Shown here piece by piece: positions 46,145-58,809 of a DNA stretch of 64,000 nucleotides; position 1 is the stretch's first letter; each line of letters starts with the position of its first letter. The stretch is from positions 3,826,318-3,890,317 of the forward strand of contig NW_023998464.1 in the NCBI RefSeq assembly GCF_014805625.2, read 5' to 3'. The position numbers and the translations under genes were made by a program. This DNA is from Glossina fuscipes (Eukaryota; Arthropoda; Insecta; Diptera; Glossinidae). The notes under the pieces were generated by a model. The model did no database searches and was not told the DNA's origin. It saw only the letters and a list, made by a program, of their open reading frames with translations.

Positions 46145-49100
46145 TTGTTATCGATGGATTTACCTACCTAGTCTTGAACGTAGAAATAAGTGTTTTAACG
46201 AAACCGATTCAAGGAGATACTGACTCGGGAAAGTTGATTTTAACGTTACTTCAACAGTTTCTAGGAGCTGCATTTCCCTCCGCCTGCTGCTTTTTCTTAT
46301 ATATTTTTGATGAAGACTTTTATTATATTTATAATCAATACACGATGCGAGTGATTACGTGAAGTCGTTGTTGCTTAAATCATGCAATTAAGACAGCTAG
46401 CAAAAATGGTTTAATTCGTCTTAGCGTGAATCTGGGATAGTCATGATATCACGATTACGCTTTAGTTGCAAATTTTTTTTGTTCTATTAATATTTTTCGT
46501 CTCGTCATGTCTTTAGCCATGTTCACATCTTTTGTAAATAGATGCGTTATCAAATAATAACTTACTAAGCATTTACTGAACTAAATTTGCACTTTATACT
46601 AGCCAGGTAGCTAGACTAACACTACTAGTTATTCCTAGTTGGGGGATCATACTTTGTTTCTTTTTGTCAACTCTATTGTTGATAAATTATTGAGTGGAAG
46701 TAGCTGCATGATTTATATTAAATTAAATCTTTAGATAAATTACAAATTATTAGATAATAAATATTTAGTTTTATTCTCCGTAGGTATAACTTTCTTTCCA
46801 CGCTGCCTATGTCAACTAAATTGTATTTCTTTATAAGGTTTATTTTACGTTGGCTGTGTACTAGCTAATGATGTATGCAAATAAATAAACAAATAATTAA
46901 ATTGTCAACCCTTGTCAGCGTTATGTTATGGCTTGGGAGAGACATTTTTATCAAAGATGCGGTTCTATTGTGGATGAACATCATGAACGCCTTCCTTGAC
47001 CCAATCGATCAGATTACAGAGACACTTGTTCATGCAGATAACGAAGGTAATCGTCAATACACGCGTTGATGCTCCGAGTAAAGAAAAATCTGCTCCACTT
47101 ACGCAAAAGATATGCCAAAAAAAATTGCTTTTCAATGAATGAAAATGACTTTTGCACGAGGTTCGTCAGTAGTTTTCTTTGTTTGAGTTACTCTATTGTA
47201 CACGTATTATTACAAATAACCTCAACACTGATAAAGAATAAGCGGAATCTTTTTCGTTTCGAGTTTCGACCAGTCAACGTGCGGAGGGAGATGTTCATAT
47301 ATCTGCCTTATTTGTAAGTCGAGTGTATGGTAAGAATGTTAGGACAACCGGATACAAAGTGCTGCCTATATCTTTAGCAGGTATCATAAGTGAGAGAGCT
47401 TCGTATACCTTTAATGAAAAAGATGTGCAGTGTGATATATTTATCCCAAATACATTTATTTGCGTATTCAAATGATCATTGTATATATAAGAAATGCTGT
47501 CGATTAGCTTGGGTTGGAAAATAACCTGAGTCTACAACAACTTATCACTTTTAACTATGTCATTGCATATTTTTGATGTCATTTATTTTTACAATCATTG
47601 TGGACAACAGCTTAGCCGTAATCGCAACTAACGAGAGACGCGGTGTTGTCTGACTCGCGACTCAATTCTACCTTCCCTGTACTGTATGTGATGCTGCATT
47701 GATCTGCTATAGCGTAAGCACATAGTGTAAGGCGGCTTAATTATGACGAATGGCGAGCGTAGCTGGGAATTGAAGTGTTGAAGGGAATAATAGCTTTTGC
47801 TATTCTCTTTCATGAAAACTTAGCGAAATGTCATAGCGCGCTAATTTCGCGGCTTCGAGGTGAATACTTCTTCGATACAACTATAATTATCGCATATTAT
47901 GGTTCCAACTCATGTAATTTACTTGCGACCGCAAACATATTTTCCTAATATGTTCGAACAAATTATATATATTGGCGGAGCGCGCACTCTTCCATCACGC
48001 TTTAGCGAATGGAAACATTCGAATATGAAAACGCCTGACGTATGCTTGGAAAAATCCGATATTTGTTAGTTACGTTGAATGATTTACATGCGTTAATAGC
48101 AATAAATAGTGAAAAGATTTTAGGCTTAATTGGAAGGGAATGCACAAAGTGAAATGTTTTGTAACACCGTTCTCTTGAAGAACGTCTTGAAAGGAGTTCA
48201 AAAGTTAAGTTGAGTTTGAGTTGGTACGTGATTGATTAGCATCTAAACAGGAGGAAGTATGGCTGTTGTTTAAATTTTTTTTCTCAGTTGTTTTAAATCT
48301 GCTTTTAAAGAGTTTGTCAGATTTTTTCATTATTTATTTTTTCCTTTTATTCACTTTATATATAAATACCACATATTCACATAAAACTCGGGATATTTCA
48401 TTTTATCATCGTATCGCCTGTAACTGAAACAATTTCTCTCGTTTTGCACTTCGAATTGCAACTGACAGGACATTATTGTTTGCAGTCAGCAGTAAATTGG
48501 CGACGCACAACATAAATGTGTACTAGAATTAGTCGCGTGCTGTGTTGATGTCACGACGCCAGAGCTAATAAGCGGGAGTGTTGAAGACTCCAATGATTAT
48601 GCCGTCTATATGTAAGTATTTATTTGCTGGTTTCGTTCGTTCGTTGCTATCCCTACTTTCCTTTCATAAATAACTATATGTACGTGCATATAATTTTGCT
48701 TAGGGGAAGCGCATCCACTTACAATTGTTGTTTATAGTATATCATGCTTGAATGTCTGCGCCACGAATAAAAAGCGTGGCAAATTATAAAATAGTATTAA
48801 TATCTACGAGGTATGGGTCTAAAAATATTCAGCTTGATTTTTTCTTGAATTTGATGCTGTTTGACTGATATCTCGTACGCCGTTGCTGTATATTTCAATC
48901 CGTGTATTCATATATTGTTCACACGGTAAATGGTTGAGTAAGTACGGCATATGTGTGTGCATTCCAAATCTTTGGTCGGTGTGCATTGATTCACAGCAGA
49001 GAAAAAGATACGTAGTATGCATGAACATGCATCTGTGCGTCAAGACGTGTGCTGTCCCCCCCTTTATGAAAACTATTATTGCCCGCTCTTAATGGAACTA

Positions 49101-50860
49101 TTATGATTGTTTCTTAATTTGAGGATTAACGATGCGCTCACGAATGTAAGTCTGCTGTTATCCATTGTTGGTTGTGTGGAGTAAGACGAGTTTTCGCTGG
49201 TTTGTTTAAAAACTTGTTTAACATTTAGTAAAATTACACTGGACATTTTAAGCAAGCTTCGGCAATAAAACGTATACGATTACCTTCTCTGCTATTCCTT
49301 CGGTATCTAGTATTTTTCGTATTTAATAATTTCAGTTTCAGTTTTTTGCTTTATATGCACATTCCCGACCAGAGAAGTGTGTGTAGCGTAGTTGCTTTAA
49401 CTGTCATTATTACTTCGCAGCAACAAAAATGATTGAAAAGATCAAAATCTATTTCATCTCCTTGAAATCGCTTCTTTTAGTTCACAGGTTCCTCGGGGTA
49501 CAAAATCAATTAAATTTTTCCGGAAATAAGTAAAGCTTATTATGACTGTTTTACAGCCATTGCTGAATAATATGATTTTTCGCCTCGGTTGTAACAATTA
49601 GATATGTCCGTGAGAAGTCAGGCATAGAAAGACTCGGCAATAAATGGCCCTGCAATCGCCACGCTGAGACTTACAATTTGGACAAATATTTGTCAAGATT
49701 TATAGCTCACGGCTTACGAATAATTCCGCTGGTGTTAACATATGCAATGTCGTGAAATTAATACGAACCAATTTCATTGCATTTATAGTTGTGTTAAATA
49801 CTTTAAATAGAATAACTAGCAACTTTTTTTGTTTTTTGATTGGTGTGAAAAGAAAAGTGAAAAACTGAACATCTAGGTCTACAGCGAATATAGCTTTGCT
49901 TCGTTTGTGCTACTTTATAGGTCAAAATACTTCATCTTTAGCAAGAAATGAATTCTGAAAATGACTTATCGGTCGCCTTACGATAAATTACTGACATGTG
50001 CATATAAGAGTAATATAACCTACAAAAAGGACAAACAGACTTGCCTTAATAGATTCTGAGAGAGCTGTGAGTGGCAATCTGTTTGCCGGAAAAATTTTCA
50101 ACCCGCTTGTCTGCAATTAGAGGCAAGAAAGCTTTTTACACTTATTCACCGTCAAGGTAGAGTTAATACGAAAATAGCAACTCACGCTGACATCCTTTAT
50201 ACGTAACGTAGGTATAACGAGTATTGGTGCTCTTCCACTAAAGTCTGTTGTACTATCGAGCCCAATGCATAAATAAATGTTTTTATTTATGTTTATAATA
50301 TATGTATATATATATTATTTCTACGTGTACATGAATATATATGTGTATAATATATATATAAGCTAAATACTCTGCGTTGAATGGTAAAATCTAATGAAGT
50401 GCGGCAAGCGCATACATCGCATACACATTGCATCCCGAGTGTTTTCAGCTTGTTACTCCACTTGTTATTGATGCTTCATTCTCATTTCTGTAATTACCGA
50501 GCGTGGACGATTGTGTTTCTCATTTTCAAATGAGAACGTGGGCTTTAAGAAGCAATGACAGTTTAATATTACCTTCACTGCTATACAAAGTTAAAGACTC
50601 GCATTTAATTAAGGAGTTCTTTTTTATTTCACATCGAAAGAATTTGTTTTGGATTTTTGTGAAAGTAAAGAACTCTCGAGTAATTTCTGTGAACGAGTAA
50701 ATTGGCTATGGGTTGGGTGGCGCAAGCCGAATTTCAATTAAAATTAAAGCTTTGTTTATAAAAGTGTTTGTTGCTTTACTGCCTTTGCTTATCGTAGCCA
50801 TTAGAGCCATTGGGATAAATTTTTTGTTTTTTTAAATAAAATAATAATGTGCCTACTTTC
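46145..50860. other. No gene recognised
   Basis: AT-rich sequence with short frames of no recognisable kind, and ATATAT-rich stretches at 50298-50360. I found no repeat or RNA gene I can support. Confidence 0.45.
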
Positions 50861-50867
50861 AGAGGAT

Positions 50868-51265
50868 TGTACAGATTTGGAGATCTTAAGATCGGCTCGC
50901 TTTGGGTTCTCCATTCACGTCTATAGGTGGAATCTGAACTAACTAATGTCAGCATAAGCCATTTAAATAAGTGGAATATTCAAAATAAAAATCTTTCGGA
51001 AGAAATGGAGCAATGCGATCTTTTTCTTTTAGGAGAGCGTTGTCCTATTCCTTGTGTATTTGTCGATGACTTGGTTCTAGTAGAGGATGAAACCTTCCAT
51101 CTTGTAACTAGCGATTGTGTCGACTTATAGAAATTATACGCAGACAAGATGGAGCCCGTGTTGCAATCACTTGTACCAACCGTGGAAATATGTTAGTGTG
51201 CCGTGATGTGCTCCCCATTCGTGATGATCTTGTTGAAAGCCAGAGCCTTCCAAGTAGACAGGGAT
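50868..51265 (+). pseudogene. Unassigned gene remnant with one frame break
   Basis: An open frame (50927-51130) reads EEMEQCDLFLLGERCPIPCV and VLVEDETFHLVTSDCVDL and then stops. Shifting frame at about 51125 continues IEIIRRQDGARVAITCTNRG and later VCRDVLPIRDDLVESQSLPS. Both parts look like real protein, and the join suggests one former exon broken by an indel. I do not recognise the family. Confidence 0.35.
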
Positions 51266-51616
51266 GATTGTAGCGTTAAGGTCTTTCTGCGAACAAGCAG
51301 TTTAAATTATTTGCATTCGTAATTTTACTCTTCTATTAGATCTCTCGAGAAGATTGATTTAGCAAATACTGCTGAGAGTATATTTTATGAGAATTTCCAT
51401 TTAGTATTCATTTGGTCGCTATTCATCAATCATGAAAAAACAATTGTAAGTCTTTAGTAGTTATCTCATCAGTACAGTCGTAGTTTATACCCCTACCGTT
51501 ATCAAATCGTCAGATCAACCTATCGCTGCAAAATCAGCAAAAACACACTGCTTTTAGTGCACGTTTTCGCTACTTTCAACAAACTCTAGACAGTAAGAAA
51601 ATTGAACTTTATTTGC

Positions 51617-51995
51617 GGTTATATTCGGCTGCACTTTCTTAGAGTAAGCTAAAGAAGAAATTTCATTTTTAAACGCTACACCATTTGTCTTACAAGGATA
51701 TATTATTATATTAAGTTTACTATACCGATCTTAACGTGCCTGTTCGTCTATCCGTCTGCTTGACTTGTTTTCTTGTGATCAAGCGATATGTTGCAATTTT
51801 TGATATATTTTGATGAAATTACTCCGACAGCGATACGAACGTTTTATGGCCCAGGGACGAACGCTACTGAAAATGGTTCGGATCGGACCACGCTTTCGGC
51901 GACTTCTCACGTAAAGCGTTAGTTAGGAAAGCAGTTGCAGAAATAACTGTAGGGTAGGGTCAGGTATTTAATGGTGGCCTATGGTCCGTGACCCG
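51617..51995. repeat. Dispersed repeat, second family, copy B
   Basis: The stretch opens TTATATTCGGCTGCAC, contains TGCCTGTTCGTCTATCCGTCTG, CGGATCGGACCACGCTTTCG and GGTATTTAATGGTGGCC. The last two blocks match 26285-26395. This may be a nearly complete copy, showing that the TATTCGGC head and the GATCGGACC block belong to one element. Confidence 0.6.
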
Positions 51996-51999
51996 TTAT

Positions 52000-53306
52000 T
52001 GCATTTTTACATGTTTTCTTTATTCGTTCGTGTTGTAGAAGAATTGAATATTTATCGTGCGCGAAAAGACTACATAAGTTTCACTGGCGACGTTTACCCA
52101 TAATTTTCGTGGAAACATTTCACGTGGAAACTGCGAGCAATAATCTTTTCAGAATTGAATATTTTGGCAACTGTTCTTTACATGATCCAGTTTATGACGA
52201 ACAAGGCCAAACATTGCTGCCATTGCCTACATTGGCGAAAACATCCCTTTTTTTTAAATTTTTCGCACTTTAACCACTTATTGTCGTCGAAAGCCGAGGT
52301 GAATTATTCGTCGGGCGTATTAATACTAAAATGGTATTTAAAGTTTTGCGTAAAGATCTACTCACTGAAACGATGTCTACATGAGAACCTTTTAAAAATT
52401 GTCGGCATTCTTTACGGTCTTTGTTTTAATTTAAATTAAATAAAATTTGGAATCTGACCTTTCGTCTCGATAACATTTGTACTGCCGGGAGTTATGTATT
52501 TAAATTGGTTGTCGATCTAAGATACTTTTTATCAAGAAAGTGAAGGCAGTCCGCATTTGAGTCTCACACGATTGGTCAGGTACCGAGAACGCAGAAGCGA
52601 TTACAATTAAGCGAAAACGAAGGCAGTAAAATAAAGCAATATCGCATTGTTAATTTCTTATAAAACAATATGTAAAATCGCGAAATGCCTTTTCTCGACA
52701 GTTGCTTAGCAGAAGCTGTCACTTCATTGTTAATTAAATTATAAATATAATTAAAAGTATAACAATTTAGTCATCGATTTAAACAAATATGGGTTTTATC
52801 TAAAGCAACAGAGAAAATGAAAAAATTGTGTTAATGCCTTCCCTTTTAAAGCTGCCTAGCGAGAGCTCGTAACTTTCTACAACTTTTTCAGATTTTTTTT
52901 TATGGATAAAATATTCCATAATTTGTTTGTTAGTCATGCATATGTATGGACATTTATGTTACTGCAGATGGATACATATTCCGGTTTCCTTATTGGAAAA
53001 CTTGTTTGGAAATTAAACATTGAAATATTTATTGAAATTAAATATTAAAATTAATTATATACATGAATACATATGTATATGTATATATTTGTTATTGTGT
53101 GCTTGTGTGTTTATTCACAATTCTTTTGTAATTTGGTATGCAATAGCATTGACATGATCTGAAATTGTATTTGGTGTTATTCGATGCATAATTAATATGC
53201 TCGATATAGGATACATATAAGTACTTTTAACTTGTCTGCATATTCAACCAAACTGTGGTTTATATGAAAAATAAAGATTTTTCTTGTTGAGTTTTCCATT
53301 TAAAAG

Positions 53307-53351
<45 letters not shown>

Positions 53352-54050
53352 CGGATTTACAGTGTCGTTAATGGTTGTCTGATTCTGCGTATATGGTTAG
53401 CGTATTCAATTGATTCAGCAGTTCTTCCCTTCAAACTATACATGATAGGTAGTTCTTCTTGCAAATCGGGCTTGTTTTGGCGCATAATACGCTTCGATGC
53501 AAGCCTCAACAAAATGTTTGATGTTGTATTTATAGATTCATACTTTTCATAAAGAAAATTGCAAAAGGATCATAAAATACGAGCTATATTTTTTGTGATA
53601 AAAAAAATAATATACGGCGTTAGGCATTGCTTGCCGGAGTGTGTGAATAGACATCCACTTCCTTATGCTTGGGTTAGCTCGCCAGTCCCAGAGGTTCATT
53701 TCACTCAAGCGCACATCAATATTTTTCTCTGTTTAGATGGTGCGATGAATAAAAAAGATCTTAAACGTGCAAACATCGTTATAACAATGAACTAACGGTT
53801 AGTTTATTTATTAATTCACTTATGGCTACTCTTAGCCATATACGTATAGCTACAACCATTCTGTCTTTTAAGTATTCGTTTTATTTATGTATTTTATAAA
53901 CACTTCTACACTTCTTTGATCTACTTCTTGCACTCATCTCTTTTATGTTCCTCTAGCCAAGCGGTGTTCCACGTTTAGCACAAGTGTTACATAGTATCGA
54001 ATTAAGGAGAACGTTTGTCTGTTTTGCTAGGCTCCCGATCTCTCCCGATA
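52000..54050. other. No gene recognised
   Basis: Nothing conserved was seen apart from the GA microsatellite listed separately. Confidence 0.45.
53310..53347. repeat. GA dinucleotide microsatellite
   Basis: Nineteen uninterrupted GA units, the longest perfect purine repeat in the window and a good candidate for a polymorphic or GAGA-factor-binding site. Confidence 0.97.
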
Positions 54051-54051
54051 T

Positions 54052-54720
54052 TTACCCGATATTTTTAAAAGAAAAATAAAATCGTTTACAAGAATAATGA
54101 GAAAGATCTGCTCTTGTTTCATCAATAGCAGATATAACGTTAGTTTTTAGATCATTAAATGCTTGAGGTTTATTGGCGTGAATTAATGACTTAACATAAT
54201 TCCAAAGATAATACTCGAGTGGAGTTACAACACATGATCTTGATTGCAAGTTCACTGCACCATTTCTGGAATTTACACGGTTGGTGTAAGAAGAAATATG
54301 TGACATATTGCACCACCTTCTTGAAATTAATCTTCGCCAAAGTCGAAATCGGTTATTGTATGGCGCAAAAGGAATCAGGAATCCCGTTTCTGTATCTTGA
54401 ACTATCATTTTCATTTTCAGAAAAATACGCTTCTATTAAACCTCCACAGTGTAAATCACGTCAAATTTTCGTGAATGGAAATATGTGTTTTATGAGCAGA
54501 ATGCAGGTTTCCTTCATTCTAAAATTCACAATGTGGTTTAACCAGAAGCGCACTTCGTCACTATTATTTCAAGAATAATTATTTCAGAAATCCTTTCGGA
54601 ATCCGTCTAAAATTACCTTCCGTTCTCGTGGCAACTGTCTTGCAAATGCTTTGAAACTCAAACGTTTATGAAGAAGACTCCGTGGTTGTACCATAAGAGA
54701 GTCTTGAAAACGATGGCTTG
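54052..54720 (-). mobile_element. Decayed mariner/Tc1-superfamily transposase
   Basis: On the minus strand, from upstream: HKRLSFKAFARQLPRE, DEVRFWLNHIVNFR, HCGGLIEAYFSENEN, then LQSRSCVVTPLEYYLWNYVK and SLIHANKPQAFNDLKTNV. The FWLN, GG-I-x-x-YFFENE, PLDYFLWGYVKSLVYADKPQ-type blocks are those of DDE transposases found across insect genomes, with the PDLTP catalytic Asp replaced (VVTP). Stops and frame changes occur between blocks. It is a different element from the mariner at 43.9 kb. Confidence 0.8.
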
Positions 54721-56310
54721 CTCTCGATTCTTCTTCAAGCATTGGTTCACAGCAGTACATTTACCTTTTTAGACGTCTTAGATTCTTAACGTGAGAAACG
54801 TCGACATTTGACCAAAATTTTTCAATTGTGTTGCATTAAAAGGTTAAGCTCTGCATATAGGCCGATTATGTTGACCATAAATTTCAAGCAAGGCGCGAAA
54901 CGTGGACCAAATTGATTCATTATTTTTGTAAGATATTTTAATAATTTCTATATGTTATACGATTGTGTATTTTTCAATGATGATATGACAAAAAATAGTG
55001 AACACAAATGTCAATTTTGTGGGAATTCCAAACCAAAAAAGAAAAAAAATAATAAAATAAATAATGGGCGGCATGACGGCAAAAAACATATATTTGTAAT
55101 TTGATCATCCTTTACAAACTGAGAATTGTATTTACATCGCATTTTTTCACTGATAGTTGTTAGTGATTTGGCTAATTGTGCAAAATGTTATAGGATATCA
55201 ATTAATATAACTCGGACACAAAAAAAGATGGAATCGTCAATCACTTTCGTGTCTAGAAAACACAAGTAAAGTATGTGCAGCAAAGGTACTTGCGAAGATG
55301 GGGAAGAACGTTTAAATAGTTCTGGTAATTTTCTTGCATCGCAAACACCTCTAAGGAATTAAAGAGAAAATGAAATTTTGTATTTGTTGCATTTTAACGG
55401 AAATATTTTGCGGTTCTATGGCTTCACATTTTTTTGAGTTGCATTTTTAACGGAAATTTTTAATGGACACCACTAAAAAGTTTCCTGGGGACAAAGAAGA
55501 AGAAAAGCACAACAACGTTAACGAGAAAGAGAAAACGAATGAAAATATAATTTCAAAATTCATAAAATGCGTTGTTATCTCCTAATTAGTGGCTGGTTCC
55601 GTTTCAAGTTGCGATAAAACCACTTAAATTTTCACTTTGTATATTTTAGTAGTTAAATTGAATGTGTGTGTGGGTGCGCGTATGCGTACATGGGTTAGTT
55701 GATGAAAATGTGCAAAAACGACAGGGGTGATAATAATGGGGTATCACTAATTTGGTCATTTCGTTTGTAACCGTTTTCATGATTTCGCGCGAAAATGCAG
55801 TTAACTTCACATCCAGCATGAGACGCAGCAAGAGTTAAATAATTATTGAGGGTACAATTGTTGTGCTGGAAATCATAGGTAGAAATTATAAATTACCGCT
55901 CGTTGGTAAATAATGGTCGACGTTAACCAATGTACTGCTGCTCTTATGTATATTCATATGTAAAAACTCGTAAGCCTCATAAAAGAAAGTATTAATTATA
56001 AACGACCATTTAAATATTTCATGTGAAAATCTAGACATTTTCGCAGTCCATGATAATTGTTCTCGTTTCGTCGTTTTGCTCGCCATCAAATTATTTTTAT
56101 GTGGGTGCGTATAGGAGAATGTTAAAAAAGTACATCATGAAAAGGCACTTAAAAATGTTAATTAGGAGTATTTTTATGTGAAGGCGACAATTAACTAAAA
56201 TTTACATACACGCCCTGGCTTCTTTTGTCCTCCTCTTATCCACTCACACTCAAAAAAAAAAAATAAACGTAGAGAAAGAAGACATAAAAAATTGTTAATG
56301 TGCCAAAAAG

Positions 56311-56315
<5 letters not shown>

Positions 56316-56349
<34 letters not shown>
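56316..56349. repeat. TA dinucleotide microsatellite
   Basis: About 17 uninterrupted TA units, preceded by CGCGCA and followed by T-rich sequence. Confidence 0.97.
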
Positions 56350-56353
<4 letters not shown>

Positions 56354-57667
56354 TTTTATTTTTTATGGTCTATTCAACGTGCTCTTATACGTCGCATTCC
56401 TTGTGCTGTTACAGTTTTTCGTTCGTTTCATTTAGCTATCCGGAAAAAAGCGACGATGAAAGCAAAGTAAAACAAAACAAAGAAAAGTGTTTGTGCTCTC
56501 GTCCGTGCCAAATCTGGCGTTCATTTGCTTATTCAACAAGTTCTCTCTCAAGTACTGTCGGTCTATTTGTTTGTCTTTCTGTCTTTACTTTTGCCTATCT
56601 ATGCGCTCGGTATGCCTTACAAAAGCGTGCGAATGAATTCGCAATACGTTTTATTATCACTAGTGGTTCAGGCATTTAAACGGCTGCACATATATAATCC
56701 ATAAGCAAACGTCTGTCCATAGATATGCATTTGAACGTATATGTAACTAATTTGTGTCAAGACAGAACGAATATACGATGTTTTAATTGTTATTTAAATA
56801 TTAAATATTTACTTTAACGAATGAGCATAGTATGTAAAACAAATTTAATGAAAACATTACCGTATCCGCCCACAAATACAGACAAACACGCGCAATCACA
56901 CACTTAAACCGCAACCTGAAAGTAATCAATTCGAAGCATTACCCTTTGCGCAAATATTCATTCGAAACGCTCAACTTGTTGCTTTCGTTAGCATTTCAAA
57001 CGCTACAATACCATTATTATTTTTGTAATTGTGCGTAGTTATCACCACAATTACCTCAAATTACATCGATAATATCGTTATATCACATGTCGCACTAAAA
57101 CCAATCAATTTGTTGAATTAATAAATTTACACCTTACTCTCTTAATTATCTCAACGACAGAAGGAAATGCTGCCGAAATGAGCTGAGTAATCATTTTCAT
57201 TGTTTTAATCAGGATATAGTGCGCACATATAGCACATTGGATACATTATACCTGAGTAGTTTAGTGGGTAGTGGATTGTGTCTGGATTATCGTTTAAGTT
57301 ATTAAATATTTGTAAAATTTAATTAACGATAGTTGGCTTGATTGAATGTCGGCGTTCTGCTTAGAATTATGCTTCATATCTGAGTTAGCCTAAGATACTG
57401 TGTGGTTTAAGGTTTTTGTTTATATCCCTTATGTGCGTTATTTACTATTTTACTTTTTCACACGAAAACATGAAAACTCCTTATTACATTTCCGGGAAGT
57501 AGTCTTCTCTCCTATTGTAAATATACTCAGTTGTCTGACTGTTTGCAGTTCGCAAGGAGCTGTGTGTTACTGATAAAGAGATTTCAAAATCACTACACGT
57601 TCTTAGTTTGATTACACAATTGGCAATAGGCCAACGTTTTCAACAGAGATACAACAAATTAGAAATG

Positions 57668-57715
57668 TTATGTTCGGCTTGGACCGAATCTTTTATACCC
57701 ACCATTTGTATATTA
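57668..57715. repeat. Dispersed repeat head, palindromic
   Basis: TTCGGCTTGGACCGAA is an imperfect palindrome followed by TCTTTTATACCCACCA, which resembles the head at 63768-63812 (CCGGGGCCGAACCTCTTATACCCATCA). Related heads occur near 16143 and 51617. Confidence 0.55.
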
Positions 57716-58594
57716 ATAAGAGAGAAAAAAATGGGAAAATTGCACTTTTGTGGCTGAATTATTTCCCTTTTTTTCCGATTCATGTGAAAAATATCATCAC
57801 GTCTCTACTGTAGTTTATGAGAAATTCGCAAGAGAGCAGAGGTGTCTTTCGTTTATGTTGCGCTGAGGTTGTGTGTCCCTCGATCGGTTAGTCCTATTTC
57901 CAATATCAACCTGTGCGCAGGAATTTCCAATGTTTCTGCTCGATCAAGAAAATGTTTATCACAGATATAACGGACAGACGGACTGATTTGAATCAATTTA
58001 GAATTTGATGCGGATCAAGAATGCGGTCTTTGAAGCTTCCTCCTAGAGCTTGCCAGCGTTGAGGCAAAATGAATTTGCCCCCATCCAGCAGATTGCTCTT
58101 CAGAAAGATTTCTCTGTTCATTTAAGAAATTAAAAATTACACACAGCATTGATTAAACGTAACAAGTGTTTCTATAAATTGCTATCGCAACCGATAACTT
58201 TATTCAATTATTGCAAATCAAGTGATGCATTGCTTTTAAATGGCGGTTGCCCAACAATAGCGGCGGAAAAAATATTCGAAAATTTTAAACGTCTTTCCAG
58301 TAAATTGTAAATAGATTGCAAATAGCGACATTATGTTGAAGAAAAAAAAAAAAGCAAACGGCTTTTCCTCACCTCTTCAGGAATTTAATCTTCAAATTTA
58401 CAATAAAAAGAAATGACCAGAAATGTTGCTTTTGTCTGGAGCTTACGGTCTTCTTCGAATAATTATTAAATATTAGTATTTCAAAAATAATGACATCTGC
58501 GGAAGTATAGTTGACAAATGCAATGCTAAAATAAACGCTTTCGAATGAATTCTTTTCATATCGTGTCTTAAATGGCAACAGCATCTTTATGATG

Positions 58595-58803
58595 TAAAAT
58601 GTGTGCCTTTATGTATTGAACTAGCATGGAAAGACAATATAAAAGCTAAACGCCAACAACACGGCTTAAAAGGCGGGAGCCTCTATTGCTTAATTCTCCC
58701 AGAATCTCAGTTTATAACCTACTTGTTAAATTTGGGAAATGTTACCAACGCGCTAATCGAAGACTACTTATACGATAATGAAAGTCCCATCGTTCGTCTG
58801 TAA
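58595..58803 (+). other. Unassigned short ORF
   Basis: A 66-codon frame (MPLCIELAWKDNIKAKRQQH, later LPESQFITYLLNLGNVTN) is composed like protein more than its neighbours are. It has no recognised motif and no visible splice partner. It may be chance. Confidence 0.15.
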
Positions 58804-58809
58804 TTATTA

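Larger units (their letters stand above)
54730..58590. other. No gene recognised
   Basis: AT-rich sequence. Apart from the microsatellite and repeat head listed separately, no coding motif, RNA gene or element could be supported. Confidence 0.45.

Noticed and set aside
54219..54578. 119-codon plus-strand frame
   Set aside because: It is the antisense shadow of the transposase remnant on the minus strand.
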